DNA of 64,000 bases, taken from positions 134,336 through 198,335 of the forward strand of contig NZ_JAHUWN010000010.1 in NCBI RefSeq assembly GCF_019219025.1, read 5' to 3'. Source of the stretch: Bacillus sp. sid0103 (GTDB lineage Bacteria; Bacillota; Bacilli; Bacillales_B; DSM-18226). The notes under the pieces were generated by a model, which made no database searches, had not been told where the DNA came from, and saw nothing but the letters and a program-made list of their open reading frames with translations. Shown here in pieces: positions 45,980-59,903 of the stretch. The stretch's first letter is position 1; each line of letters starts with the position of its first letter. The position numbers and the translations under genes were made by a program.

Positions 45980-47725
45980 TTAACGCATTATTGACGGAAA
46001 GAGTACTGTTTTATTCATAACATCGTACATTCCCTGTGGCGTTATCCGAATATAAGGCAAATGTGTCGCAGAAAAGAAGGCAAGACTGTAGATTGGATCA
46101 GCAAATGTGTAACCCCGCTCTCTTAACTCACTAAGCAACTGTTTTTCTTGGCCGATTAAATCCTCTATCGGAAGGTTTGACATGATTCCACTTAATTTTA
46201 AGGGAAGCTCGCAAACTACTTGATGATCTTCTACCATTACAATGCCGCCGCCTAATTCTTTCATTCTATTAAAAGCCTGAAGCATATCTTCTTTGTTTTT
46301 CCCTATTAAAATAATATCTCCTGTATTGGAGTAGGAACTTACCAATGCTGATAATTTCGTGGCAAATCCTTTTAATAGTGTATTAATTCTCCAGTTCCCA
46401 TTTTTGTCCATCAGGGTAAAATAGCACTCATCATGATTCGAAGATAATTCATCTCCGGAAGCATCGATGGAAATCGAATATGGTTTCGTAATGACGGCGT
46501 TTTCCATCTTGATCCCAAATGGCATCGAAAACTGCAAATCATCTAACGTTAATTCCCAATCCACATCCAATGACTTTAGCCCATACTCATCCCAATTAAT
46601 CGGAGAATAAGCATCGACAACAGGGTTTCCATCCCTTTTCACCCATTTTCCTTTCGCAAGTACGGACATAGGTGTTGGATTTTCAATACTGGATAAAAAG
46701 TTGATATTAGCGACTCGGCCAGTCGCAATATTCCCATGGAGATGCTCAATTTTGTAATATCGTGCAATATTTACAGTGGCCATATTATAGGCATCGATGG
46801 CTGGAACACCTTTCTCCATCGCAATGCGGATCATCTCATCTGTGAATCCTTGTTCATAAAAGGTCGAAGATGAACCGTCTGTATTAAACATTAATCGATC
46901 ATAAGCATCAATGCCTAATCGCTTCATATCATCGAGGATATTTGGTAAATCTGGTCGAATTGAGGAATACCGTAAAGAGACCATATATCCTTGCATTAAG
47001 CGATTATATACATCTTCACCCGTCATTGCTTCATGGTCAGAATCAGCACCAAGCAGTATCATTTTGGCCAATGTTTTTTCTGAAGCTCCCGGGAAGTGGC
47101 CTTCTATCTGCTTGCGCATCCGTTTAGCTTCTTGAATCCAATGAAGCATCATATCATCGCCATCTAAGAGTTTCGGCCATCCTGTTAACTCTCCGCCCTG
47201 CAGAACCGCATCGTGCTCAAGCCATGATTTAACATTACTATGTGAAAAAATTTCTTCTTCATTCAGAATCTCGGTTTGTGAATCAAAACGGCTCCACCAA
47301 AACATCGTGGATGGGATCGAACGTAGATCCTTCAATAATGAAAACGCTTCCTTTTTTTTCAAATGTAAAATAAGCGCCATATTATCATTGATTAACGTTG
47401 TCGTCCCAAACTGGGATGCATATGCCGCAAGCGTTAGGGGATTATATAATTGAAACGGATGAGCATGTGGTTCGATATAGCCTGGAACAAGTATCTCATT
47501 GGTACAATCAATGATTTCACAATTATCAAGTTGAACTGGCAGGTTTTCGCCCACGTAAACAATCCGATCATCATATATCCAAATATTCGCTCTCAACCAC
47601 TTTTGAAACGTCTGATTTAAGTACAAGGCGTTTTTCAATAAAATGGTTGGAGACGCTTTTCCATCCAAGATGGAAACATGCATGCGTAAGTGTTTATTTT
47701 TCCAGCGATAACGTTGTTCTAGCAT
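45980..47725 (-). CDS. yerA: adenine deaminase-like amidohydrolase (YerA)
   Basis: The 581-residue product is a metal-dependent amidohydrolase of the adenine deaminase group, placed as in B. subtilis (yerA beside the pur operon). Visible are the N-terminal composite domain, the metal-binding HxH in GYIEPHAHPFQLYN (about residues 82-95), a central helix-rich barrel and the C-terminal adenine deaminase domain (SALVSSYSNTGDIILIGKN.. GGGIVMVEDHQVVCELPL). Adenine deaminase turns adenine into hypoxanthine for IMP salvage, which suits its place next to pur genes, but the YerA branch differs from AdeC in the active-site region and its substrate is unproven. ATG follows GGGGAGG. Confidence 0.85.
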   Translation of the reverse strand: MLEQRYRWKNKHLRMHVSILDGKASPTILLKNALYLNQTFQKWLRANIWIYDDRIVYVGENLPVQLDNCEIIDCTNEILVPGYIEPHAHPFQLYNPLTLAAYASQFGTTTLINDNMALILHLKKKEAFSLLKDLRSIPSTMFWWSRFDSQTEILNEEEIFSHSNVKSWLEHDAVLQGGELTGWPKLLDGDDMMLHWIQEAKRMRKQIEGHFPGASEKTLAKMILLGADSDHEAMTGEDVYNRLMQGYMVSLRYSSIRPDLPNILDDMKRLGIDAYDRLMFNTDGSSSTFYEQGFTDEMIRIAMEKGVPAIDAYNMATVNIARYYKIEHLHGNIATGRVANINFLSSIENPTPMSVLAKGKWVKRDGNPVVDAYSPINWDEYGLKSLDVDWELTLDDLQFSMPFGIKMENAVITKPYSISIDASGDELSSNHDECYFTLMDKNGNWRINTLLKGFATKLSALVSSYSNTGDIILIGKNKEDMLQAFNRMKELGGGIVMVEDHQVVCELPLKLSGIMSNLPIEDLIGQEKQLLSELRERGYTFADPIYSLAFFSATHLPYIRITPQGMYDVMNKTVLFPSIMR

Positions 47726-47764
47726 ACGTCTTCCTCCCCTTTCAAAAAACTATCTATATAACGA

Positions 47765-47882
47765 AATGCGAAAGCGCCTTGCTCAGGGGCAACATGCATT
47801 AAGATAAGTCCTGACAGAAGGCGTAATTTTTGCCTTCCGAAGTGATCGGCTTACCCGAGCCCCTTGGCACTGCAGCTGAACA
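47765..47882. repeat. structured intergenic repeat of the Bacillaceae type
   Basis: The stretch is GC-richer than its surroundings and folds: the GAAAGCGCCTTGCTCAGGGGC side faces GAGCCCCTTGGCACTGC in pieces, with an inner AGAAGGC / GCCTTC stem. Its layout (CCTTGCTC.., CAGAAGGC, GCTTACC..GAGCCCC) resembles a repeat I have seen in many Bacillaceae intergenic regions. No ORF. The rest of the 47726-48013 gap is AT-rich. Confidence 0.5.
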
Positions 47883-48013
47883 ATAATAAGTTGATTTAAC
47901 AACAAAGAAAGCCCTTACAAAAAATTCTTTAGTTACTATACTATCATATTTTACTGTTTAACGCATTAAAGAATTGATAATAATTGTAAACAATTTGTGA
48001 AGGAGTGAACATA

Positions 48014-48319
48014 ATGAATGTGAAACCTAATATTAGTATTATTAATGCATTAATTCGAATCACCCTTGGATTAACGATTCTTTCCTGGACCACCTCCAAA
48101 CTCGTCAAACAACCTTGGAGGGATTCCTATTTATTTGTTGCTATGTGTGGTGCAATGAAGGTGGCTGAAGGAATTGTCCGCTTTTGTCCGCTCACTGCAT
48201 TATTTGAAAAATGTCAGTGCATGATTTCTGAGCATGATCAGGCAATGGATTCAATGAATGGGATGGAAGGCCTCACTAATAAAAATCACGAAGAAATGTT
48301 ACCTTATAATCCAACTTAA
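48014..48319 (+). CDS. DUF2892 small membrane protein
   Basis: The 101-residue product has two membrane helices (about 10-27 and 40-57) and the DUF2892 pattern: NISIINALIRITLGLTILSW, then LFVAMCGAMKVAEGIVRFCPLTALF with the family CP motif. These YgaP-like membrane units occur alone or next to rhodanese proteins; function unknown. The C-terminal 30 residues are polar. ATG 48014 has AAGGAG 8 bases upstream. Convergent with purD, with repeats and a shared terminator between. Confidence 0.88.
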   Translation: MNVKPNISIINALIRITLGLTILSWTTSKLVKQPWRDSYLFVAMCGAMKVAEGIVRFCPLTALFEKCQCMISEHDQAMDSMNGMEGLTNKNHEEMLPYNPT

Positions 48320-48361
48320 AGTGTAATTGTAAATGTTTTACAATTATTGTAATAATAATTG

Positions 48362-48451
48362 AAATTTTGGTAAATAAATTCGATATTTCGTAAAAATAGT
48401 TCAAATTTTAGTGGAAAGATCCAATATTTCGTATAAAAAGTCCAAATTTTT
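48362..48451. repeat. 41-bp tandem repeat, 2.2 units
   Basis: AAATTTT recurs at 48362, 48403 and 48444, and ATATTTCGTA at 48383 and 48424, fixing the period at 41 bp. The two full units differ at several positions. AT-rich, no coding potential; lies between DUF2892 and the terminator. Confidence 0.85.
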
Positions 48452-48484
48452 TTAGATTGAATCAATTTTAACTTTTATTTAGCT

Positions 48485-48518
48485 AAAAAAAGAGCTGACC
48501 CTTGTGGTCAGCCCTTTT
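48485..48518. terminator. bidirectional terminator after DUF2892 and purD
   Basis: GCTGACC and GGTCAGC (48494-48500, 48506-48512) pair with extensions AAAAAAGAG / CCCTTTTT on either side; T-runs occur on both strands. It is the only clear terminator downstream of purD, 115 bp past its stop. Confidence 0.82.
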
Positions 48519-48539
48519 TAGGAGTTGATTTTATATATT

Positions 48540-51438
<2,899 letters not shown>

Positions 51439-51464
<26 letters not shown>

Positions 51465-52041
51465 TTACTACATCTCCTTGTGTCAATAGCATTTGAAGTA
51501 CGGATGGATAAAGCTTGTGTTCGCTTTTCTGGATTTTGTGCTGCAGGCTCTCTCTTGTCTCATTCTCGTCCAGTCGAACCCGCTCCTGAATAATAATCGG
51601 ACCTGTATCCATTCCTTCATCAACATAATGGATGGTAATCCCGCTCCACTTCACTTGAGCAGCCAATGCTTGCCCGATGGCATCCTTGCCTGGAAATGCT
51701 GGAAGCAATGATGGGTGGATATTGACGATTCTGCCTTTATACTCAGCTAACAATTTGGAACCAATCAAACGCATGTATCCGGCTAGGACAATGAATTCAA
51801 CACCATAGGCCTTTAATTGGGCTATAATCTCTTCTTCAAAATGTTCCTTACTAGGATAATCCTTTGCAGTAAAAACAAAACTTGGGATCCCCGCGGCTTT
51901 TGCTCTTTCAATCGCAAAAGCACCCGGTTTATCGCAAACTAAAAGTGAAATGTCTGCATCAAGTTCTCCCACTTGGACCACATCTATAATCGCTTGGAGA
52001 TTACTGCCGCTCCCTGATGCAAATACCGCGATCTTTTTCAT
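51439..52041 (-). CDS. purN: phosphoribosylglycinamide formyltransferase
   Basis: PurN formylates GAR with 10-formyl-THF (step 3). The 200-residue product has the formyltransferase signature: [26 protein letters not shown], the catalytic [12 protein letters not shown] (His/Asn) and [13 protein letters not shown]. Its ATG overlaps the purM stop by four bases (ATGA), and it ends 26 bases inside purH. Confidence 0.98.
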
Positions 52042-53072
52042 TGACGGCCACCTTGAGCCTTTATCTGAATTCCTTTATTACCAGTAACCACGCCAATTTC
52101 ATAGGCAGTTTCCCCTGATTGTTTAAAATGTTCTAATACATCAGGTGCCTGTTCACGGTCCACAGCGATAACCATACCAATACCCATGTTAAAAATATTA
52201 TACATCTCTTGGTAATCAATTTGTCCATGAGAAGAGATTAGTTTGAACACAGGAGGAATCTCCCAGCTTTTTTCATACAGTTCAGCTCCAAGGCCATCAG
52301 GTAACATACGAGGAATGTTTTCAATAAACCCACCGCCCGTGATATGAGCCATACCTTTTAGTTGGAACTTTTTCAACGCAGACAAAATCGGTTTTACATA
52401 AATTTTTGTAGGCTTGAGTAATTCTTCTCCTAATGTACAGCCGAGTTCATCGACGAAATCTAGTAACGACCAGTCATTAAACACTTTTCTAACTAGTGAA
52501 TAGCCATTGCTGTGAATGCCGCTTGACGCTAAGCCAATCAGGACATCCCCCTCTTGAATCGTTTCACCTGTAATGAGCTCCGATTTTTCACACGCTCCCA
52601 CCGTAAATCCGGCTAAATCATATTCATTTTCACTATACAAACCAGGCATTTCCGCTGTTTCACCGCCAACGAGTGCACAGCCGGCCTGCTCACATCCGTC
52701 TGCAATCCCTTTGACAATTGCCTCGATTTTTTCAGGCTGTGCTTTACCGCAGGCGATATAATCTAGAAAGAACAAGGGCTCCGCCCCTTGAACGACAATA
52801 TCATTGACACACATGGCAACCGCATCGATCCCGATCGTATCATGCTGGTCCATCCAAAAAGCAATCATCAGTTTCGTGCCTACCCCATCGGTGCCTGACA
52901 CCAAAACAGGTTCTTTTAATTGGAGTGCAGATAAATCGAACATGCCCCCAAATCCACCCAAGCTGCCAAGGACGCCAGCCCGGGCTGTTTTTTGAACATG
53001 CTTTTTCATTCTCTCTACCGCTTCATAGCCTGCTTCAATATTGACTCCTGCTTGCTTATACGCATTTGCCAC
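52038..53072 (-). CDS. purM: phosphoribosylformylglycinamidine cyclo-ligase
   Basis: PurM (AIRS) closes the imidazole ring with ATP to make AIR, which is also the substrate of ThiC encoded at 2-3.9 kb. The 344-residue product has the N-terminal [48 protein letters not shown] and [11 protein letters not shown] motifs. Gap of 15 bp after purF and a 4-bp overlap with purN. Confidence 0.98.
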   Translation of the reverse strand: MANAYKQAGVNIEAGYEAVERMKKHVQKTARAGVLGSLGGFGGMFDLSALQLKEPVLVSGTDGVGTKLMIAFWMDQHDTIGIDAVAMCVNDIVVQGAEPLFFLDYIACGKAQPEKIEAIVKGIADGCEQAGCALVGGETAEMPGLYSENEYDLAGFTVGACEKSELITGETIQEGDVLIGLASSGIHSNGYSLVRKVFNDWSLLDFVDELGCTLGEELLKPTKIYVKPILSALKKFQLKGMAHITGGGFIENIPRMLPDGLGAELYEKSWEIPPVFKLISSHGQIDYQEMYNIFNMGIGMVIAVDREQAPDVLEHFKQSGETAYEIGVVTGNKGIQIKAQGGRQ

Positions 53073-53087
53073 GCTGCTCGCTCCTTC

Positions 53088-54491
53088 CTACTTCTGATAA
53101 TAATATTGGAGTGTATCAGGATAAATTTCTGTTGGGTAATTTCCGGTGAAACAGCCTAGGCAATATCCATTCGTTCCTTCTTGACCTAAGGCATTCATCA
53201 TGCCCTCTACACTGATAAAGGTTAATGAATCGGCTCCAATAAGTTCTCTAATTTCCTCAACACTTTTATCAGAGGCAATTAATTCCTCTTTTGTTGATGT
53301 ATCAATTCCATAAAAACATGGATTCTTAATAGGCGGGGAGCTGATGACTACATGCACTTCGGTCGCTCCAGCTTCTTTTAAAAGATTCACAATTCTTCTG
53401 CTAGTCGTACCGCGTACAATTGAGTCGTCGACCATGATGACCCGTTTCCCTTCCACGACTCCACGAACAGCCGAGAGTTTCATCTTAACCCCTTGCTCCC
53501 GTAACGTTTGGGATGGCTGAATGAAGGTTCTTCCGACATAACGGTTTTTAATTAATCCCATTTCGTAAGGAATACCTGCTGCTTCCGCATAGCCGATTGC
53601 TGCTGAAATACTGGAATCAGGAACCCCTGTTACAACATCTGCATCAATAGGAGCTTCCATTGCCAATCTTTTGCCCATATTTTTGCGGGCGGTATGGACG
53701 TTGATCCCTTGAATATTGCTATCAGGTCTTGAAAAATAAATATATTCCATCGTACAAATTGCTTTTGTTGAACTAACAGCGAATTGTTCAGATACTATTC
53801 CCTGGTCATTGATAATTAAAAGTTCTCCTGGCCGAATATCACGAATATATTCCGCTCCCACGACATCAAAGGCACAGGTTTCCGATGCAACAACATAGGC
53901 ATCACCCAAAGAACCCAGTGAAAGAGGTCTTAAGCCGTGCGGATCAAGTGCCACCATTAATTCGGTTTCTGTCATGATAAGGTAGGCATAAGCCCCTTTT
54001 AACATCGAGAGCGCGTTTTTGGCACGGTCTTTAGAATCAGAGTAGCCACTTCTTTTCATTAGGTGAGCTAAAACTTCGGTATCAGAGCTGGTTTGAAAAA
54101 TGCTCCCTTGGGCTTCCAACTGATGTTTTAATGAATTAACGTTAACTAAATTACCATTATGGGCTAGTGCAAGGCTACCCATTTGGGAATGGAACAAGAG
54201 CGGTTGGACGTTTTCGTAACCGCCGCCTCCTGCCGTTGCATAGCGAACGTGACCAATGGCAGATGTACCTGTTAATTCCTTCATGGCTTCAGATGTAAAA
54301 ATCTCAGCAACTAATCCTTCACCCTTTACCCCTTTAAGCTTTTTGCCATCAGAGACCACGATACCGGTCCCTTCCTGCCCACGATGCTGCAGGCTGTGAA
54401 GTCCGTAATAGGTCAGCTGAGCTGCATCCTGGTGTCCCCAGACACCAAAGATGCCGCACTCTTCATTTAATCCCTTGATTTCAGGTAGCAT
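53088..54491 (-). CDS. purF: amidophosphoribosyltransferase
   Basis: PurF starts the pathway: PRPP plus glutamine to phosphoribosylamine. An 11-residue propeptide (ends LNEE) precedes the catalytic Cys12 in CGIFGVWG, as in the Bacillus type that also has a [4Fe-4S] cluster and is cleaved on maturation. The PRPP loop [17 protein letters not shown] near 345-361 is intact; the C-terminal [13 protein letters not shown] holds cluster cysteines. The 467 residues overlap purL by 25 bases. Confidence 0.98.
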   Translation of the reverse strand: MLPEIKGLNEECGIFGVWGHQDAAQLTYYGLHSLQHRGQEGTGIVVSDGKKLKGVKGEGLVAEIFTSEAMKELTGTSAIGHVRYATAGGGGYENVQPLLFHSQMGSLALAHNGNLVNVNSLKHQLEAQGSIFQTSSDTEVLAHLMKRSGYSDSKDRAKNALSMLKGAYAYLIMTETELMVALDPHGLRPLSLGSLGDAYVVASETCAFDVVGAEYIRDIRPGELLIINDQGIVSEQFAVSSTKAICTMEYIYFSRPDSNIQGINVHTARKNMGKRLAMEAPIDADVVTGVPDSSISAAIGYAEAAGIPYEMGLIKNRYVGRTFIQPSQTLREQGVKMKLSAVRGVVEGKRVIMVDDSIVRGTTSRRIVNLLKEAGATEVHVVISSPPIKNPCFYGIDTSTKEELIASDKSVEEIRELIGADSLTFISVEGMMNALGQEGTNGYCLGCFTGNYPTEIYPDTLQYYYQK

Positions 54492-56692
54492 GGGATCGCC
54501 CCTTTCCAGGCCGCTTTTAATTCTTCAATGGAAGCTTCAAGTACAATTGACTCACCATTGGTAATTTCTAGTGTTGCTGTATTATTCACCGTACCAATTT
54601 GTACTGCTTCTACTAAACTTTCAAACTCATGCTTATGTTCTGCTTTTACGGTTAAAAGAAAACGAGATTGTGTTTCACTGAATAAAGCCGACACTGGATT
54701 TCCAGCGATGTTTACTTCTGCACCAAGCTGTTCATTCGTGAAAAGACATTCAGCTAATGCCACGGCTAATCCGCCTTCTGATAAATCATGCGCTGACTCC
54801 ACCACTCCTGCACGAATCGCCGCAAGAACCTGGTTTTGTCTTTCTTTTTCAATCGTTACATTTAATTCAGGGGCTTTTCCAAAAACCCTGCCGTTTAGAA
54901 GTTTTTGCAACTCACTACCGCCGAATTCATCCTTCGTATCCCCCACTAAATAGATGAGATCGCCGCTATTTTTAAAGTGTTGCGTAGTGATATGGTCAAT
55001 ATCTGTTACTAAGCCCACCATACCGACGACTGGGGTTGGATAAATGGCTGTACCGCTTGTTTCGTTATATAAAGAGACGTTCCCACCAATAACTGGTGTT
55101 TCCAGGACACGGCAGGCTTCGCTCATACCATCTGCTGCTTTTTCAATCTGCCAGAACACTTCTGGTTTTTCCGGGTTTCCGAAATTTAGGTTATCAGTAA
55201 TCGCTAGTGGTTCCGCACCAGAACAGACAATATTGCGGGCTGCTTCTGCTACAGCAATTTTTCCGCCTGTTTCTGGATCTAAATAGACATAACGGGAATT
55301 ACAATCTGTTGTCATCGCCAGTGCTTTTCGTGTGCCGCGGATTCTTACAACCGCTGCATCAGAACCTGGGGAAACGACCGTGTTCGTACGCACCATATAG
55401 TCATACTGCTCATAAACCCATTCCTTGCTAGCTACCGTTGACTGGCTTAAAAGGCTTACTAACGTTTCTTTCAAATCGTCAACCAGAGGAACTTGGTTTT
55501 CCATTGCTTGAAATTCAGCAAAATAGCTTGGTTCTTTTGATGGCTTATGGTAAACCGGTGCTTCTTCCGCTAGTGCATCTGCCGGAACATCCGCCACGAT
55601 TTCTCCTTTATGGAATAGGCGCATCTGTTTATCGCTAGTAACCGTTCCAATACCTACGGCTTCTAGGCCATATTTTTCAAAAAGATCAACGATTTCTTGT
55701 TCTCTTCCCTTTTTAACAACAATCAACATCCGCTCTTGAGATTCTGACAACATCATTTCATAAGCGGTCATTCCTGTTTCACGCTGTGGCACCAAGTCTA
55801 AATTCATCTCAATGCCCATTCCAGCTTTACTGGCCATTTCTGCTGATGAACTAATAAGTCCCGCTGCACCCATATCTTGAATTCCGACAAGTGCATCACA
55901 ATGAATTAGTTCTAAGCAAGCTTCTAACAACAGCTTCTCCATGAATGGATCACCAACTTGAACCGCTGGACGGTCTTCACTCGATTGTTCGGTCAGTTCC
56001 TCAGAAGCGAATGTTGCACCATGGATTCCGTCACGGCCGGTTTTCGCACCAACGTACATAACCGTATTGCCTTCCCCATGTGCTTGCCCTTTTTTAATGT
56101 CTTTATGATCAATTAAGCCCACACACATGGCATTAACAAGAGGATTTCCTTCATAACATGGATCAAATTGGATTTCGCCGCCGACCGTTGGAATTCCAAT
56201 ACAGTTTCCATATCCAGCAATTCCCGCTACAACCTCTTTGAATAAGTAACGGACGCGGGCTGAATCAAGTTCACCGAACCGAAGTGAGTTTAACATCGCG
56301 ATTGGTCTTGCTCCCATCGAGAACACATCGCGGATGATTCCGCCCACCCCAGTTGCAGCTCCTTGATAAGGTTCAATAGCTGATGGGTGATTATGACTTT
56401 CTATTTTAAAAACAACTGCCTGTTCATCACCAATGTCAACGATACCGGCACCTTCACCAGGTCCTTGCAGAACTCGTTCGCCTGTAATTGGGAACTTTCT
56501 AAGAATCGGCTTAGAATTTTTGTAGCTGCAATGTTCCGACCACATAACAGAGAATAGGCCTGTTTCGGTATAATTCGGTGTACGGCCAAGAATATTTTCA
56601 ACCATTGCAAATTCTTCGTCGGACAAACCCATTTGCTGATAGATTTTTTCTGCTTTGATCTGATTAGGATTTGGTTCAAGCGTTGACAACAT
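54467..56692 (-). CDS. purL: phosphoribosylformylglycinamidine synthase subunit PurL
   Basis: This is the synthetase subunit that, with PurQ and PurS, converts FGAR to FGAM using ATP and ammonia. The 741-residue small-type PurL shows [14 protein letters not shown] near 50, [28 protein letters not shown] near 92-119 and the second half [10 protein letters not shown] region. Length is one residue off B. subtilis PurL. It overlaps purQ by 17 bases and purF by 25. Confidence 0.98.
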   Translation of the reverse strand: MLSTLEPNPNQIKAEKIYQQMGLSDEEFAMVENILGRTPNYTETGLFSVMWSEHCSYKNSKPILRKFPITGERVLQGPGEGAGIVDIGDEQAVVFKIESHNHPSAIEPYQGAATGVGGIIRDVFSMGARPIAMLNSLRFGELDSARVRYLFKEVVAGIAGYGNCIGIPTVGGEIQFDPCYEGNPLVNAMCVGLIDHKDIKKGQAHGEGNTVMYVGAKTGRDGIHGATFASEELTEQSSEDRPAVQVGDPFMEKLLLEACLELIHCDALVGIQDMGAAGLISSSAEMASKAGMGIEMNLDLVPQRETGMTAYEMMLSESQERMLIVVKKGREQEIVDLFEKYGLEAVGIGTVTSDKQMRLFHKGEIVADVPADALAEEAPVYHKPSKEPSYFAEFQAMENQVPLVDDLKETLVSLLSQSTVASKEWVYEQYDYMVRTNTVVSPGSDAAVVRIRGTRKALAMTTDCNSRYVYLDPETGGKIAVAEAARNIVCSGAEPLAITDNLNFGNPEKPEVFWQIEKAADGMSEACRVLETPVIGGNVSLYNETSGTAIYPTPVVGMVGLVTDIDHITTQHFKNSGDLIYLVGDTKDEFGGSELQKLLNGRVFGKAPELNVTIEKERQNQVLAAIRAGVVESAHDLSEGGLAVALAECLFTNEQLGAEVNIAGNPVSALFSETQSRFLLTVKAEHKHEFESLVEAVQIGTVNNTATLEITNGESIVLEASIEELKAAWKGAIPCYLKSRD

Positions 56693-57359
56693 GTGCTTCC
56701 CTCCAAGCTTTTACAATCGATTGAAACAATTTTAGTCCATCTGCGCCGCCGAGCAATTCATCGACAGCTCTTTCTGGGTGTGGCATCATACCAAGAACAT
56801 TTCCTTTTTCATTGGTAATGCCGGCAATATCAGCGAGACTTCCGTTCGGATTCTGGTTATAAGTAAAGATGATTTGATTATTCTCTTTCAGTTTCGCGAG
56901 TGTTTCCTCGTCACAATAGTAGTTTCCTTCCCCGTGTGCGACAGGGATGACAATCGTTTGGTTAGGTTCATATGCGGAGGTAAACATTGTTTGGTTGTTT
57001 TCCACCTTTAATTCGACAGGCTTGCAAATAAACGATAGGCTTTCATTTCGTCTCATCGCTCCAGGAAGTAACCCTGCTTCAAGCAGAATTTGGAATCCGT
57101 TACATACTCCAAGGACCGGCTTTCCTGCTTCTGCAGCTTTGATAACTTCCTTCATAACATTACTAAATCTAGCGATAGCTCCGGTGCGTAAATAATCGCC
57201 AAATGAAAATCCGCCTGGAAGCAGAACTCCATCAAATTCTTCTAGGCTTTCAGCATCATGCCAAACATATTCCACTTGTTCACCCAATTCATCTTGAATG
57301 GCATGGAACATATCAACGTCACAATTTGATCCAGGAAAGACGATAACCGCAAATTTCAC
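56676..57359 (-). CDS. purQ: phosphoribosylformylglycinamidine synthase subunit PurQ
   Basis: PurQ is the glutaminase of the FGAM synthase complex. The 227-residue class I amidotransferase carries the nucleophile in [20 protein letters not shown] and the His-Glu pair in [15 protein letters not shown] chose GTG 57359, which overlaps the purS stop (GTGA) and gives the exact B. subtilis length; the frame extends to 57371 inside purS without a better site. Confidence 0.97.
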   Translation of the reverse strand: MKFAVIVFPGSNCDVDMFHAIQDELGEQVEYVWHDAESLEEFDGVLLPGGFSFGDYLRTGAIARFSNVMKEVIKAAEAGKPVLGVCNGFQILLEAGLLPGAMRRNESLSFICKPVELKVENNQTMFTSAYEPNQTIVIPVAHGEGNYYCDEETLAKLKENNQIIFTYNQNPNGSLADIAGITNEKGNVLGMMPHPERAVDELLGGADGLKLFQSIVKAWREAHVVNA

Positions 57360-57610
57360 AGAGTAACACACTCCTCTACTTCGTAACGGTAATCTTCAAT
57401 AACCGGATTCGCTAAAAGGTTGGTACAAATTTCATTGATTACTTCATTAATATCACGATCAGATTTTTCAATGGTTAATTCCATATATTTACCGATGCGG
57501 ACATCGGCCACTTCCTTATAGTTTAAAGAGTGTAAAGAGTTCGTTACCGCTTTTCCCTGAGGGTCTAAAACACTTTCTCTTAATGTGACAAATACCTTTA
57601 CTTTATACAT
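57356..57610 (-). CDS. purS: phosphoribosylformylglycinamidine synthase subunit PurS
   Basis: PurS is the small subunit that bridges PurL and PurQ. The 84-residue product has the typical [42 protein letters not shown] pattern. It overlaps purC by 8 bases and purQ by 4, so the three are tightly coupled. Confidence 0.97.
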   Translation of the reverse strand: MYKVKVFVTLRESVLDPQGKAVTNSLHSLNYKEVADVRIGKYMELTIEKSDRDINEVINEICTNLLANPVIEDYRYEVEECVTL

Positions 57611-58316
57611 GCTGATGTCCTCCCAATCTCGCTAAAATATTTTCATAGGCATCTGTTAAACTTCCTAAATCACGGCGGAATACGTCCTTATCGAGCTTTT
57701 CATTTGTTTGTTGATCCCACAGTCTGCAAGTGTCTGGGGAAATCTCATCGGCAAGTAAAACCGTTCCTTCTGCGTCTTTGCCAAATTCAAGTTTGAAATC
57801 AATCAGGCGGATCCCTAGGTTTGCAAAGAACTCAGCTAACACGGTATTAATCTCTAAGGCCTTTTCTTTTAATTGCGCGATTTCCTCTTGTGATGCTAGT
57901 TTTAATTCAAGAGCATGATCGATCGTTAACAGCGGATCACCGAGTTCATCATTTTTTAAGTAAAACTCAACGATTGGCCCTGATAACTCGCGCCCTTCCT
58001 CGATTCCCAACCTTTTTGAAAAGCTGCCAGCTGCCACATTTCGAACAACCACTTCGAGGGGAATGATGGATACTCTCTTCACCAATTGCTCCGTTTCTGA
58101 AATCCGCTTAATGAAGTGGGACTCAATTCCTCGTTCTTTCAACTTTGAAAATAACAAACTAGTAATCTCGTTATTGAGGCGGCCTTTGCCGGTGATATCA
58201 GCCTTTTTTTGTCCGTTATACGCCGTTGCCGAATCTTTGTACTCAACTAAAACAATTTGCTCGTCATCTGTTGCGTAAATCCGTTTCGCTTTTCCTTCAT
58301 AAAGAAGTTCTGTCAT
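57603..58316 (-). CDS. purC: SAICAR synthetase
   Basis: PurC joins CAIR and aspartate with ATP. The 237-residue product starts LLYEGKAKRIYAT, with VEYKDSATAYNGQKKADITGKG near 25-46 and LIDFKLEFG..ISPDTCRLWD near 170-200. ATG 58316 follows GGAGG. Unlike the rest of the operon it is separated from the upstream purB by 285 bp that hold a tandem repeat. Confidence 0.98.
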   Translation of the reverse strand: MTELLYEGKAKRIYATDDEQIVLVEYKDSATAYNGQKKADITGKGRLNNEITSLLFSKLKERGIESHFIKRISETEQLVKRVSIIPLEVVVRNVAAGSFSKRLGIEEGRELSGPIVEFYLKNDELGDPLLTIDHALELKLASQEEIAQLKEKALEINTVLAEFFANLGIRLIDFKLEFGKDAEGTVLLADEISPDTCRLWDQQTNEKLDKDVFRRDLGSLTDAYENILARLGGHQHV

Positions 58317-58428
58317 CGTGGAAGTGCCTCCTAATTTTCAATATTGGGAATCTTCAGGATAAGTAGTTGTCAGATTACCCTAAAATTGGTGAACTATTTT
58401 TCCAGAGAATTAATCCAGTTTTCATGGG

Positions 58429-58601
58429 TTTGGCAGCCAATAACCTTTATTGGCTACCTTAACCCGTTTTTTCTTGTGGTCGGTCGTCAATCGACCCGAT
58501 TGGTTACCTTAAACCTGCTTTTTTCGCTCGGTCGGTCGTCAATAGTCTCGATTGGTTACCTTTACCCTGCTTTTTTCACGTCTTCGGTCATCAATCGACC
58601 C
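58429..58601. repeat. 52-bp tandem repeat, 3.3 units (array B), between purB and purC
   Basis: Units start at 58429 (degenerate), 58481, 58533 and 58585; the last runs into the purB stop. The common core is CGGTCGTCAAT..CGATTGGTTACCTT..CCTGCTTTTTTC. Hairpins: AGCCAATAA/TTATTGGCT (58435-58443, 58447-58455) in unit 1 and CAATCG/CGATTG (58488-58493, 58497-58502) in unit 2, where the paired bases differ between units in a compensating way. The T-run is on the strand opposite to pur transcription, so these are not pur terminators. Confidence 0.88.
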
Positions 58602-59900
58602 TTACTCATTCAACCCTAAGCGATCAAAAATCGTATCTACATGTTGCAGATGATAGTTATAATTAAAGCAATCTGCAATTTCTGCTTCCGATAGCAGCGA
58701 AGTAACCTTTTCCTCAGCTTCAATCAAGCTGCGGAAGGGAACTTGCTTTTCCCATGCGTCCATTGCCTTTGGCTGCACGGTATCATACGCTTCTTCACGA
58801 GATAAACCTTTATCAATTAACGCGAGCAATACGCGCTGGGAGTAAATTAAGCCCAGTGTCCGCTCCATGTTACGCTTCATATTCTCCGGATAAACAGTCA
58901 AGTTCTTCACAATATTCCCGAAACGATTCAGCATATAATTCAAACCGATTGTTGCATCAGGTAAGATGATCCGTTCCGCTGATGAATGGGAAATATCACG
59001 CTCATGCCAAAGTGGTACATTTTCATACGCAGTCAGCATATACCCGCGGATCACACGAGCAATCCCCGTCATATTCTCGGAACCGATTGGATTCCGTTTA
59101 TGCGGCATCGCTGAGGATCCCTTCTGTCCTTTTGCAAAAAACTCTTCCACTTCACGCGTTTCACTCTTTTGCAGCCCACGAACCTCAACGGCGAATTTCT
59201 CAATCGAAGTGGCAATCAAGGCGATTGTTGACATGTAGTGAGCATGACGGTCACGCTGTAAGGTCTGCGTCGAAATTGGTGCCCGTTGCAGTCCTAATTT
59301 TTCACAAACGTATTGTTCTACAAACGGATTAATATTGGCGTAAGTACCGACTGCACCAGAGATTTTCCCAAACTCAATCCCTTCTGCTGCCTGCTTAAAT
59401 CGCTCCAGGTTCCGTTTCATTTCTTCATACCATAAGGCAAGCTTTAAGCCAAATGTTGTCGGCTCAGCATGGACCCCGTGCGTGCGTCCCATCATTACTG
59501 TGAATTTATGTTCTTGTGCCTTGTTTCTTAAAATCTCAATAAAGTTTTCCAAGTCCTTTTGGATAATAGCGTTGGCCTGCTTTAAGATATAAGATAGGGC
59601 CGTATCGACAACATCCGTTGACGTTAATCCGTAATGAACCCATTTCTTCTCTTCCCCTAATGTCTCAGATACAGCGCGGGTAAAAGCAACCACATCATGT
59701 CTTGTTTCTTCTTCAATCTCTTTAATGCGGTCGATATTGAAAGAGGCATTTTCACGAAGCTTCTGCACATCTTCCTTTGGGATGTCACCTAGTTCTGCCC
59801 ATGCTTCACAGGCTAGTATTTCTACCTCAAGCCATGCGTTAAAGCGGTTTTCCTCTGTCCAAATAGCTCCCATTTCTGGTCTTGTATAACGATCTAACAT
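58602..59900 (-). CDS. purB: adenylosuccinate lyase
   Basis: PurB removes fumarate from SAICAR and from adenylosuccinate, serving both IMP and AMP synthesis. The 432-residue product has [19 protein letters not shown] near 140, and the fumarase/aspartase signature [16 protein letters not shown] near 262. ATG 59900 lies 3 bp after purK. The stop codon lies where the last unit of array B begins to degrade. Confidence 0.98.
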   Translation of the reverse strand: MLDRYTRPEMGAIWTEENRFNAWLEVEILACEAWAELGDIPKEDVQKLRENASFNIDRIKEIEEETRHDVVAFTRAVSETLGEEKKWVHYGLTSTDVVDTALSYILKQANAIIQKDLENFIEILRNKAQEHKFTVMMGRTHGVHAEPTTFGLKLALWYEEMKRNLERFKQAAEGIEFGKISGAVGTYANINPFVEQYVCEKLGLQRAPISTQTLQRDRHAHYMSTIALIATSIEKFAVEVRGLQKSETREVEEFFAKGQKGSSAMPHKRNPIGSENMTGIARVIRGYMLTAYENVPLWHERDISHSSAERIILPDATIGLNYMLNRFGNIVKNLTVYPENMKRNMERTLGLIYSQRVLLALIDKGLSREEAYDTVQPKAMDAWEKQVPFRSLIEAEEKVTSLLSEAEIADCFNYNYHLQHVDTIFDRLGLNE

Positions 59901-59903
59901 CTT

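Noticed and set aside
54528..54953. 141-codon plus-strand ORF opposite purL
   Set aside because: Serine- and proline-rich shadow frame of a conserved gene; no ribosome site and no recognisable motif.
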